The notes beneath the pieces are model-generated. The model saw nothing but the letters and a program-made list of their open reading frames with translations, was not told where the DNA came from and made no database searches. The position numbers and the translations under genes were made by a program. From Candidatus Elulimicrobium sp. (GTDB taxonomy: Bacteria > Omnitrophota > Gorgyraeia > Zapsychrales > Fredricksoniimonadaceae): a stretch of 56,154 bases of DNA. The stretch's first letter is position 1. Every line of letters begins with the position of its first letter. Positions 7,898-15,820 of this stretch are shown here, in pieces. The stretch lies in NCBI GenBank assembly GCA_020720365.1, contig DYOU01000002.1, forward strand, positions 26,903 to 83,056, given 5' to 3'.

Positions 7898-8765
7898 AAG
7901 ATTTTTATTATTTTTTATGTCAGTTATGCTGGTGGTGTCGATCTTGTTCAGCGGCATGCCTCTGGCGGCAGAAGCTCCGCAGCCGTTGAGCGTGAATGAA
8001 GCAACGCGCCAGACAATGATCACCGAATACGGGAAAGATATTATGGCAAAAAGTGCGGCTGCCCTCAATCCTCAGCCGCCAGTTCAGCAGAATTATGACA
8101 GGGAGCGGGATCAGATCGCGAATCAGTTGACGCTCTTTACAGAGAATGAAGATATCAAATACATTATTGTTGAAGGGGATACACTGACGATCAGTTATAA
8201 GGACCGGGATCAGATCAGTCGTGCGGCTTATAAAGTCTCTGAAACAGGAGAAATATTTGTTCCTGTGTGCGGGAGTATAAAAGTGGCAGGGCTCAATCGC
8301 CGTCAGGCGAGGGAGCGGGTGGAGATGATGCTGAAGGAATATATTCGGGATCCGCGGGTATTAATATCGATCAATACCGATGGAAAAGTTATGATCTTTG
8401 GCGCGGTCTTGAGCCCGGGCGTTCTTGAGATCAGGCCTAAGTGGACGGTGTTGGAAGCGATACTGTCTTCTGGCGGGTTTAATCGGCAGACGGCGGAATT
8501 GGCTAGTGTTATTGTTATGCGAGGGCCTATGGAGAAACGTTCAATGTTAAAGTTGAATTTGAAGAAGCTGGTCACTAAAGGGGATGCCAGCGATAATATA
8601 TTCATTAAGCCGGGTGATTTTGTATATGTTCCGATGACGTTGATCAGTAATCTGGATGCCTTCTGGGGCACTATGTCCAAGTATCTGATGTGGTGGTATG
8701 GTTTAGGTGGCGGTCAGCCTGTCGTGAACGGGAATGATTGGAATTATGGAGGATTACCAAAATAA
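7887..8765 (+). CDS. Wza/BexD-like polysaccharide export protein
   Basis: A 292-residue outer-membrane polysaccharide export protein. Residues 1-30 form a signal peptide (basic MRCKR, hydrophobic core, LAAEA end); there is no convincing lipobox, unlike classical Wza. The polysaccharide export domain starts near VEGDTLTISYK, and one or two SLBB-like domains follow (GEIFVPVCGSIKVAGL, VMIFGAVLSPGVLEI, LEAILSSGGF), ending in the IKPGDFVYVP strand. ATG 7887 was chosen over an upstream in-frame start at 7791 because it begins directly at the signal peptide and has AGGT-like sequence around it. It overlaps the HD-GYP gene by 11 bases and the next gene by 1 base. It probably forms the outer-membrane exit for the polymer. 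Confidence 0.9.
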   Translation: MRCKRFLLFFMSVMLVVSILFSGMPLAAEAPQPLSVNEATRQTMITEYGKDIMAKSAAALNPQPPVQQNYDRERDQIANQLTLFTENEDIKYIIVEGDTLTISYKDRDQISRAAYKVSETGEIFVPVCGSIKVAGLNRRQARERVEMMLKEYIRDPRVLISINTDGKVMIFGAVLSPGVLEIRPKWTVLEAILSSGGFNRQTAELASVIVMRGPMEKRSMLKLNLKKLVTKGDASDNIFIKPGDFVYVPMTLISNLDAFWGTMSKYLMWWYGLGGGQPVVNGNDWNYGGLPK

Positions 8766-10990
8766 TGGAACAGTCTTATGAAGTCCCGTTATCAGAGTAT
8801 TGGCGCATTTTAAAGAAAAGAAAAGTAACGATCATGGCTGTTTTTACGGCAGTCGTGATGGCGACGGTAGTCTTTACTAAAATGCAAACCCCTGTTTATC
8901 AGGCTTCGATAGACCTTAAAGTAGACAGGAATGCTCTTTTTGAGAAGGATGCGGCAGCGGCCAGCGCTGGAGGGAAATCTCTTGACCTGGGGACGGAGAT
9001 GCGTATTTTTAAAAGCCTCAATGTCCTTTCTAAAGTGGTTGAAAAAGTAGAAGTGCTTCCTTTGGGAACCACTGAGCGTATGCAGGCGCTTAACTCATTG
9101 GCGTTAAGCTATCAGAACCGTATCAGTGTTGAACAGATCCCGGATACGACCATCATTATTATTCGCGCTACGGCGGAAAGCCCGGAGAAGGCCTCTTTGC
9201 TGGTGAGTGCTGTGGCGGATGTTTATATTAGTGAGAATACCCATGGCAAACGCCGTCAGCTGGATTCTGTGCTGAAGTATATTGATACACAGCTGGAGGA
9301 TTATAAAAAACAATTATCAGAGCTTGAAGGGCGTTTGTTGAAGTTTAAACAGGACGAGAAAGTCTTTACGGTTACGCCTGAAGTCAAGGCTAATTTGGAT
9401 CGTGTGGGCGTAGAACGGACGTTTGATTTTGAAAATGAGATGTTAAAGATAGATGGGGATATCAAAGAGTTGGCAGAGATCCTTGATACCAAGAAGCAGA
9501 ATGGTTCGCTGAAGGTTCTTTCTTCAGAGGAATTATCGAATAATTTTATTTTTATCGGACTTAAGCGCAGGCTTTTACAGCTGGAATTTGAACGATTCCT
9601 TTTATTGGTCGACTACACTGAAAAACATCCTGTTGTTATTGAAAAAGATCAGATTATCGCGGATACAAAGAACCGTATGGTTGAAATGATCAAGGATCAT
9701 TCTACCGGGCCGTATGATGCGGATATGGATGCGGATCTTTCGATGGTTGTTAAAAAGCTTTTTCTGGAGAGTCGGAGGGAAGTGTTGTATCGGACGATTA
9801 ATCGTTATTATAGCGATGAAGGATCTCTTTCGGTGAATCAGCGCGATTATATAAGCATGACCCGTGAGCAGGAGAGGATCGTTACAGCGTATAACACGTT
9901 GTTGACCAATAAAGAAGAAACGCGTTTATCGATGGCAAAGGTCGATGGGCAGACGGTCACGGTGGTTTCACAGGCTTCGGCCGGGAAAGACCCCATATCT
10001 CCCAAAGCCAGTATGAATTATCTGGTCAGTATTCTTGCCGGTATTGTTCTGGGAATGATGGCGTGTTTTCTGCAGGAGAGTATGGACACGACGATCAGTA
10101 CTATTTCGGATGTGGAGCATAAGCTGAATCTTTCTGTATTGGGGATCATTCCGATGATGAAGATGGACGACAACGCTATTCTGTCTGAAGAATCCCCTGA
10201 AAAAGTGGTGCCTAAGATCGATACGCTGGTGACATTGTATGAGCCTCGTTCCTGGTTGTCGCAGAGTTTCAAGATCCTGCGTGCCAACCTGCTACAGGTT
10301 CTTAAGCCGAATGATAAAAAAATCGTTCTGTTTACAAGCTCTGAACAGCAGGAAGGTAAATCCACAGTGATTGCGAACGTGGCTATTTCCATGGCTCAGA
10401 TGGGGAAGCGGACGCTGTTGGTCGAACTAAATCTGCGCCGGCCTACCTTATATAAACGCTTTGGCCTGAAGCGGGAACCGGGGATGACGGATGTCCTGCT
10501 GGGTAAAGTAAATTGGCAGGAAGCGCTGAAGACGCCGACGGATATTATTGCCGGGGGCTTGGATATTGACCGGCTTCTTAAAATGCCGGGGCTTGATAAC
10601 TTGCGCGTGATCACGGCAGGCCATTCGATCGACAATATTTCTGAACTGTTGAATTCTTCAAAGTTTGAAGAATTTATGGCGGATGTCCGGAAGCATTTTG
10701 ATATTGTGCTGATGGATTGCCCTCCGGTGCTGCCGGTTCCTGATGCCATGACGATGGGGTGCCGTGTGGATGGTGTTGTGATGATCTACAAGGTTGGCAA
10801 GACCTCTAGGGATATGCTGAAAATGGCCAAGTCTCGTCTGGAGCATGCCAATACGCGTATTTTAGGGATTGTATTGAATCAGATCAAGGCTGAAGAACAG
10901 GTAGGGGCTAGTGCGTATCATTTTCGTGAGTATGTTGAAACTAAGCCTAAAGGACCATTTGCTGCCGCTGACTGGTTTTTCAAAGGATAG
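8765..10990 (+). CDS. Wzc-like chain-length determinant / BY-kinase-type ATPase
   Basis: A 741-residue inner-membrane co-polymerase. An N-terminal Wzz domain (first helix at about 22-42), a long periplasmic coiled-coil region (about 150-400), a second helix near 420-440 (YLVSILAGIVLGMMACFL), then a cytoplasmic P-loop domain from about 500. Walker A is SSEQQEGKSTV (about 525-535) and Walker B is VLMDCPP (about 649-655). The Walker A' motif, normally D-x-D-x-R, reads E-L-N-L-R (554-558), so both aspartates are changed. The C-terminus has only two tyrosines rather than a dense Tyr cluster. ATG 8765 overlaps the wza-like stop by one base and was preferred to 8738. It would control chain length and export, but kinase activity is doubtful. 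Confidence 0.9.
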   Translation: MEQSYEVPLSEYWRILKKRKVTIMAVFTAVVMATVVFTKMQTPVYQASIDLKVDRNALFEKDAAAASAGGKSLDLGTEMRIFKSLNVLSKVVEKVEVLPLGTTERMQALNSLALSYQNRISVEQIPDTTIIIIRATAESPEKASLLVSAVADVYISENTHGKRRQLDSVLKYIDTQLEDYKKQLSELEGRLLKFKQDEKVFTVTPEVKANLDRVGVERTFDFENEMLKIDGDIKELAEILDTKKQNGSLKVLSSEELSNNFIFIGLKRRLLQLEFERFLLLVDYTEKHPVVIEKDQIIADTKNRMVEMIKDHSTGPYDADMDADLSMVVKKLFLESRREVLYRTINRYYSDEGSLSVNQRDYISMTREQERIVTAYNTLLTNKEETRLSMAKVDGQTVTVVSQASAGKDPISPKASMNYLVSILAGIVLGMMACFLQESMDTTISTISDVEHKLNLSVLGIIPMMKMDDNAILSEESPEKVVPKIDTLVTLYEPRSWLSQSFKILRANLLQVLKPNDKKIVLFTSSEQQEGKSTVIANVAISMAQMGKRTLLVELNLRRPTLYKRFGLKREPGMTDVLLGKVNWQEALKTPTDIIAGGLDIDRLLKMPGLDNLRVITAGHSIDNISELLNSSKFEEFMADVRKHFDIVLMDCPPVLPVPDAMTMGCRVDGVVMIYKVGKTSRDMLKMAKSRLEHANTRILGIVLNQIKAEEQVGASAYHFREYVETKPKGPFAAADWFFKG

Positions 10991-10991
10991 G

Positions 10992-12440
10992 ATGCGTATA
11001 GGACAGGCTCCTGTGGCTATGGTGGCGGCGGTTGCGGTCATGGCCGCTTTCTGTTTGTTTTTTGGTTATTTTATTTCAGTGGCTCCGGCTCAATTTCCGT
11101 TACTGGCGGTGGTTGGGCTTTTTGTTTTCGTATTGGCTTTCTTCAGGATGGATGTTGCCCTTGTGCTGTTGATTATTGCGATGCTTTTCTCTCCTGAGAT
11201 ATCAGCGGGAAGCCTTTCTCGCAGCAGAGAGATTGCGATTCGTATTGAGGATTTTCTGATTGTTATATTGGCAATGGCTTGGTTTGCCCGGGCGGCGGTA
11301 CATAAGAATGCTGAGGTTATCCCGAAGACGGCGGTGAACGGATGGGTGGGGCTTTATTGTGCGGCCTTTTTTATTTCGACGGCGAACGGGATCATTACTT
11401 CGCATGTGAATCCGCTTAAAGCATTCTTTTATATTTTAAAATACCTCGAATATTTTATTTTGTTTTATTTAGCCGCCGGGACGATACACAGCAAGAAGAA
11501 TCTGTATGTGTATTTGGCTGCTTTATTGATCACTTTTGCCTGTGTAAATATTTATGCATCGGGGCAAGTCCAGCTTACAGGACGTGTGTCGGCCCCTTTT
11601 GAGGGAGAGGTGGGAGAGCCTAATACTCTGGGCGGTTATCAGATGCTCATGCTTTGTGTTACCTTGGGCCTTTTTTGTCATGCGCGTACCAGAAAAATGA
11701 GTTTACTTCTAGGGATCCTGGCGGTCTCTACACTTTGGCCGTTCCTTAATACATTATCCCGAGCGTCGTATATGGCGCTTGTTCCTGCGTATTTAATGTT
11801 GATCATTTATAATCGGTCACCGAGAAAGAACCTCTTGATTATTGTTTTCCTGTTGTCTGTAGTAGCGGCGGGATTGTTTATGCCCCAAAAGGTCAGGGAT
11901 CGTATCGCTTATACGTTCAAGCCGCAGTATCAGGAGACGATCAAGACTGTAGAAATTATGGGGATCAAGCTGGATCCATCATCTTCAGCGCGCTGGAATG
12001 ATTGGGAGAGGGCGATCTATAAATGGAAGAAAGCGCCTTTCTTTGGTTATGGATTGACCGGAACTTCATTTATCGATGGCCAGTATATTAATAATCTGAT
12101 CGAGCTTGGAGGGGTCGGTTTTATTTCATTCGCGATCCTCATTTGGGGAATGCATAGGGAGGTTCTACGAGTTTATCGTGGTTCGGATGATTGGGTAGTT
12201 CAAGGGCTTTCGCTCGGTTTTGCGGCAGGGAATATTGGGATTCTTTTTCATGCCGTCACGGCTAATACGTTTATCCTGATCCGGATCATGGAGCCTTATT
12301 GGTTTATGGCGGCGATGATCTTGATCTATCCGCGGTTGGAAGGCAGTACCATGCCGTTAACGTCAAAGATGTCCGGCAGACGCAATATCGATATGGTTCT
12401 TGGAGAGACAGGCGTCAGCCGGCCGGTAGACGCGACATAG
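10992..12440 (+). CDS. O-antigen ligase/polymerase-like (Wzy/WaaL superfamily) membrane protein
   Basis: A 482-residue protein with about 11-12 membrane helices and a large extracytoplasmic loop. The loop segment SSARWNDWERAIYKWKKAPF, the following GYGLTG and the NNLIELGGVGF helix are typical of the O-antigen ligase/Wzy_C superfamily, as is LSRASYMALVPAYLML before it. Such proteins polymerise lipid-linked repeat units or ligate finished glycan to an acceptor; sequence alone does not separate the two. ATG 10992 follows AAAGGATAG just after the upstream stop and starts at the first helix, so it is better than 10911, which would overlap the kinase gene by 80 bases. Confidence 0.88.
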   Translation: MRIGQAPVAMVAAVAVMAAFCLFFGYFISVAPAQFPLLAVVGLFVFVLAFFRMDVALVLLIIAMLFSPEISAGSLSRSREIAIRIEDFLIVILAMAWFARAAVHKNAEVIPKTAVNGWVGLYCAAFFISTANGIITSHVNPLKAFFYILKYLEYFILFYLAAGTIHSKKNLYVYLAALLITFACVNIYASGQVQLTGRVSAPFEGEVGEPNTLGGYQMLMLCVTLGLFCHARTRKMSLLLGILAVSTLWPFLNTLSRASYMALVPAYLMLIIYNRSPRKNLLIIVFLLSVVAAGLFMPQKVRDRIAYTFKPQYQETIKTVEIMGIKLDPSSSARWNDWERAIYKWKKAPFFGYGLTGTSFIDGQYINNLIELGGVGFISFAILIWGMHREVLRVYRGSDDWVVQGLSLGFAAGNIGILFHAVTANTFILIRIMEPYWFMAAMILIYPRLEGSTMPLTSKMSGRRNIDMVLGETGVSRPVDAT

Positions 12441-12455
12441 GGGGTTGAGGGATCT

Positions 12456-13280
12456 ATGGAAATTTATGAAGCGAATAAATATAGCAAATTGGGGATCAAG
12501 GTTTGGCCGTTAATGGTGGGTGAATTATGGGGGGCTCGGGAGCTGGTGTGGCAGCTTTTTATCAGGAATTTCTCTGTTCGTTATAAGCAATCTCTCTTGG
12601 GTTTTGCCTGGGCCATTGTGTTGCCGTTAATGGCGATCGGGACTTTTGTTCTTTTGAAGAAAGCCGGTATTGTGGATATAGGTTCGACGGAGGCTCCTTA
12701 TCCGGTTTTCGCCTTGATCGGATTATCTGTATTTCAGCTTTTTTCTTCAGGATTGACAGTGGGGTGCGGCGCATTAGTGAAGGCCGGCGATATGATCGCT
12801 AAAGTCAATTTCCCCAGAGAAGTGCTGGTGCTGGCAGCGGCTGCTTCCGTAGTATTTGATTTTCTGGTGAAGCTGGTCCTGATTGTCTGTGTGTGTGGAG
12901 CATTTCATTTTATGCCGTCGATCGGATCTGTATTTTTTCTTTTTGCGGTTATTCCGATCATTTTGTTGACCTTGGGGTTGATGTTTTTCTTTTCATTAGC
13001 GAATGCCATTTTTCGTGATGTGGCGCAGATCGTTTCTATCGGAGGGACATTTCTGATGCTCTTGACGCCGGTATTGTATCCTGTTCCCGACCGGGGGTTA
13101 TTTTTCTTTCGCTTGAATCCTTTGACGGCTTTAGTGGAAGGGCCGAGGGATCTTTTTATTTCAGGCCGTATTAGTGATCCGTCGGGATTTTTTGTCGCAG
13201 CGGTGTTGTCCGTCATTATCTTTTTGACTGGTTGGCGGGTTTTTCATATGGTGGAAGCAAAAATCCCTGAAAGATTGTAG
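12456..13280 (+). CDS. ABC-2 type polysaccharide exporter permease (Wzm-like)
   Basis: A 274-residue integral membrane subunit with six helices. The N-terminal cytoplasmic stretch ELVWQLFIRNFSVRYKQSLL followed by GFAWAIVLPL is characteristic of ABC-2 permeases of polysaccharide exporters (Wzm, TagG, KpsM). It would pair with the ATPase encoded immediately downstream to move an undecaprenyl-linked glycan across the inner membrane. The ATG at 12456 has GAGGG eight bases upstream. The 76-base gap to the ATPase gene is the only sizeable gap in this operon and contains an imperfect TTTCTTTC/GAAAGAAA inverted repeat with a long loop, of uncertain meaning. Confidence 0.92.
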   Translation: MEIYEANKYSKLGIKVWPLMVGELWGARELVWQLFIRNFSVRYKQSLLGFAWAIVLPLMAIGTFVLLKKAGIVDIGSTEAPYPVFALIGLSVFQLFSSGLTVGCGALVKAGDMIAKVNFPREVLVLAAAASVVFDFLVKLVLIVCVCGAFHFMPSIGSVFFLFAVIPIILLTLGLMFFFSLANAIFRDVAQIVSIGGTFLMLLTPVLYPVPDRGLFFFRLNPLTALVEGPRDLFISGRISDPSGFFVAAVLSVIIFLTGWRVFHMVEAKIPERL

Positions 13281-13356
13281 GAATTTCTTTCTTGATTTTG
13301 TTTTAAGTACGAATAAATTTCATAGGAATGAAAGAAAGAGTGAAGAGGAGAAGCCG

Positions 13357-14580
13357 ATGGCAGTTGTTTTAAAGGCGGATAATGTAGGAAAGAAATTTTC
13401 TCGTACACTCAGTCAGATGATGTTTTACGGCGCGCAGGATATGGCCGCAAGCGTTTTTGGGGCTATTCCTGATAGTCAGCTTCTGCGTAGCGGTGAATTC
13501 TGGGCAGTGAATGATGTTAGCTTTGAATTAAGGCGCGGCGAATCATTGGGGATCATTGGACCGAATGGTTCAGGAAAGACGACATTATTGCGGATGTTGA
13601 ACGGGATTTTTATGCCGGATACCGGGCGTATTGAATTGAACGGACGGATCGGCGGGTTGATCCATGTCGGGGCGGGGTTTCATCCTTTGTTGACGGGCAG
13701 AGAGAATATTTATGTGAACGGGGCCATTCTTGGCATGAGCCGGAAAGATATAGACAGGAAGTTTGCTGCGATTGTTGATTTTGCAGATATCGGGGAATTT
13801 CTGGATTCGCCGGTACGTCAGTATTCATCGGGGATGTATATTCGTCTGGGTTTTTCGATTGCGGTCCACAGTGATCCGGATATTCTATTGATCGATGAAG
13901 TTCTTTCTGTTGGAGACCGGGATTTTTCTTTAAAATGTTATCAGAAAATGCAGGAGATCCGTGAACGTGGAGCAACGATCGTCTTGGTCTCTCACAATGA
14001 ATATGTGATCCGGGAACGATCTCAGCGCGCGCTTTATTTGCGGCATGGCCGTCCGGTATTCCTGGGGCCCAGTGAAGAAGCGATCAGTTTATATATTAAG
14101 GATGATCTGGAGTTAAAGGCCATTCGTTCAAAAGAAAAGAGGGCAGAGCCGCAGCAAGGGGTATCAAAGAAGGCGGAGATCCTGGGGTTGAGGTTTCTTG
14201 ATAAAGATGAGAATCCGGTGTCAGGGATATCTACAGGTAAATTATTGCGCGTGGAGGTATTTTTTGAAGCTTTTGGTACGATCGCGCAGCCAGTATTCTC
14301 CGTTAACTTTTATACGGATAATGGATTGGTGTACAGTGCGAATAATGCCTACGAAAACATTGTTCTTTCTGATCTGAAGCCGGGCAGGGGAAGGTTGATA
14401 TTGACGTTGCCTCAATTACATCTTCCTACAGATACGTACTATGTATCCGTGATGATATCAGAAAAGAATCCAGCTGACTTTATTGATTGCCAGCATTTTG
14501 CTTATACGTTGATAGTGGAACGGGCTCCCAATGCCCGCGGCACATTGAAATTATCAACGGCTTGGGCATTGGAGGTTTAA
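13357..14580 (+). CDS. Polysaccharide ABC exporter ATPase with C-terminal Wzt-type domain
   Basis: A 407-residue ATPase. Walker A GPNGSGKTT (about 67-75), the LSGGQ-equivalent YSSGM (156-160) and Walker B ILLIDEVLS (about 176-184) with H-loop LVSHN. The short signature and the RLGFSIAVHSDPDILL segment are typical of the Wzt/TagH/KpsT exporter group. Residues about 265-407 form an added beta-sandwich-like domain resembling the Wzt C-terminal carbohydrate-binding domain, which in studied cases recognises a modified non-reducing chain end. That implies a terminal modification, perhaps by one of the methyltransferases in the locus (inference). ATG 13357 has AGGAG nine bases upstream. It ends directly against the next start codon. 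Confidence 0.92.
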   Translation: MAVVLKADNVGKKFSRTLSQMMFYGAQDMAASVFGAIPDSQLLRSGEFWAVNDVSFELRRGESLGIIGPNGSGKTTLLRMLNGIFMPDTGRIELNGRIGGLIHVGAGFHPLLTGRENIYVNGAILGMSRKDIDRKFAAIVDFADIGEFLDSPVRQYSSGMYIRLGFSIAVHSDPDILLIDEVLSVGDRDFSLKCYQKMQEIRERGATIVLVSHNEYVIRERSQRALYLRHGRPVFLGPSEEAISLYIKDDLELKAIRSKEKRAEPQQGVSKKAEILGLRFLDKDENPVSGISTGKLLRVEVFFEAFGTIAQPVFSVNFYTDNGLVYSANNAYENIVLSDLKPGRGRLILTLPQLHLPTDTYYVSVMISEKNPADFIDCQHFAYTLIVERAPNARGTLKLSTAWALEV

Positions 14581-15747
14581 ATGCCCGGCAAATGTCTTGT
14601 TGTCATTCCAGATCCTATTGAAAGCATCCGTGTTAAGGGCTTGGACCGAGGCTTGGGGTCTTATTTTAATCCGGCCGGTTTTTTTGATAAGGTTTATTTA
14701 ATATCTCCGATGGAGCCCGGACGGAAAAGTTTGGATGGTTTTGAGATCATTCCGGCGAAAGACGTTCAATTGCCGGTACTATTAAGGGAACTCAAGGCTG
14801 ATGTGGTGAGGGCGTATGGGGGGAAATGGCCGATGGAGATGGCTGTTTTCTTTCGAGCGCAAGGGATCCCGGCCGTTGTTTCTATTCATGACCGCCGGCC
14901 GGAGCTTTTGTATCCGTCGATCCGATGGGCTGATATCGTCCTTTGCGTATCGGAGCAGTCGCGTCAGCTGGTGTTGCGGTATCATCCTGATCCTTCACGT
15001 GTTTGGCTCAGGCCTAATGGGGTTGACCTGGATAGGATGAAGAAACTTTTACCGGATCAATACGCCAGCCTTAAGCATCGTTACGGGTTTGAGAAAGTTG
15101 TTCTTCATATTGGCCGTAAATCACCGGAAAAGAATATTGAGCTATTGATCAGAGCTTTGCGATATTTGCCGTCTGGGGTTGGCCTGGTGATGATCGGACC
15201 AGGGGATGATCAGTCTTTGCGTTATTTGGCGGAAGAGACCGGGGTTTTATCACGATGTGTGTTCATTGAAACAGTACAGAATTCCGATTTGCCAGCCTAT
15301 TATAGTTGGGCTGATTGTTTTTGCCTGCCCAGTTTTGATGAAGCCATGAGTAATGTGGCTTTGGAGGCGATGGCCTGTGGCTGTCCGTCAGTATTCTCAA
15401 CTGCTTCAGCGGCGGGTGTCGGAGTACAGGATGACCGGGAAGCTTTAGTCCTTGATCATGGGCAGGATGCGAGCGGGCTGGCAGAAGCGATAATGCGGGT
15501 ATTATCTGATGAAGCATTAGCGCAAAGGCTGGTGAAAGAGGCCGGCTTGGCTGTGAAGAAGTTTGATGTGAAGATAACGTCACGAATGGAAGCCGATCAG
15601 TATCAGAAGATCCTTCAGATGCAGGCAGACGGGTTGTTGGCACGTTCACCATGGGATCATGCGGCTAGAAAGATCGATCATTGTAAAATACGGCTGGAGC
15701 GTAAATGCGTCCGGATGTTTTCATTGGGGAAAGGGGCTTATGTTTGA
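14581..15747 (+). CDS. Glycosyltransferase family 4
   Basis: A 388-residue retaining GT-B glycosyltransferase. The C-terminal nucleotide-sugar half begins near GRKSPEKNIELLIRAL and carries the GT4 E-x7-E motif in FDEAMSNVALEAMACG (about 251-266). A GGAGG ribosome site lies within the end of the preceding ATPase gene, and the ATG abuts its stop codon. The donor and acceptor sugars cannot be inferred. It is the last + strand gene before the minus-strand GT39 gene, and its stop overlaps a 26-codon hydrophobic ORF starting at 15740. Confidence 0.9.
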   Translation: MPGKCLVVIPDPIESIRVKGLDRGLGSYFNPAGFFDKVYLISPMEPGRKSLDGFEIIPAKDVQLPVLLRELKADVVRAYGGKWPMEMAVFFRAQGIPAVVSIHDRRPELLYPSIRWADIVLCVSEQSRQLVLRYHPDPSRVWLRPNGVDLDRMKKLLPDQYASLKHRYGFEKVVLHIGRKSPEKNIELLIRALRYLPSGVGLVMIGPGDDQSLRYLAEETGVLSRCVFIETVQNSDLPAYYSWADCFCLPSFDEAMSNVALEAMACGCPSVFSTASAAGVGVQDDREALVLDHGQDASGLAEAIMRVLSDEALAQRLVKEAGLAVKKFDVKITSRMEADQYQKILQMQADGLLARSPWDHAARKIDHCKIRLERKCVRMFSLGKGAYV

Positions 15748-15820
15748 GATCGCAGGTTGGGTCGGAATGATCACATTGATTATTGCTTATTCTGGAGTTT
15801 ATTTGGTGTTAAGGGGGTAA
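15740..15820 (+). CDS. Possible 26-residue hydrophobic peptide or gene remnant
   Basis: An ATG inside the last codons of the GT4 gene opens a 26-codon frame, MFEIAGWVGMITLIIAYSGV and six more residues, which is almost entirely one membrane helix. The start overlaps the upstream stop in the same coupled fashion as true genes in this operon. The N-terminus resembles the first helix of small membrane proteins that begin E-I-x-GW-x-G. Its 3' end runs into the 3' end of the convergent GT39 gene. It may be a real micropeptide, the stump of a longer gene cut by insertion of the reverse gene, or chance. Confidence 0.3.
   Translation: MFEIAGWVGMITLIIAYSGVYLVLRG

Noticed and set aside
13284-13340. TTTCTTTC/GAAAGAAA inverted repeat as a terminator between the ABC permease and ATPase genes
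   Set aside because: The loop is about 40 bases and no T-tract follows. The two genes must be co-expressed to form one transporter.
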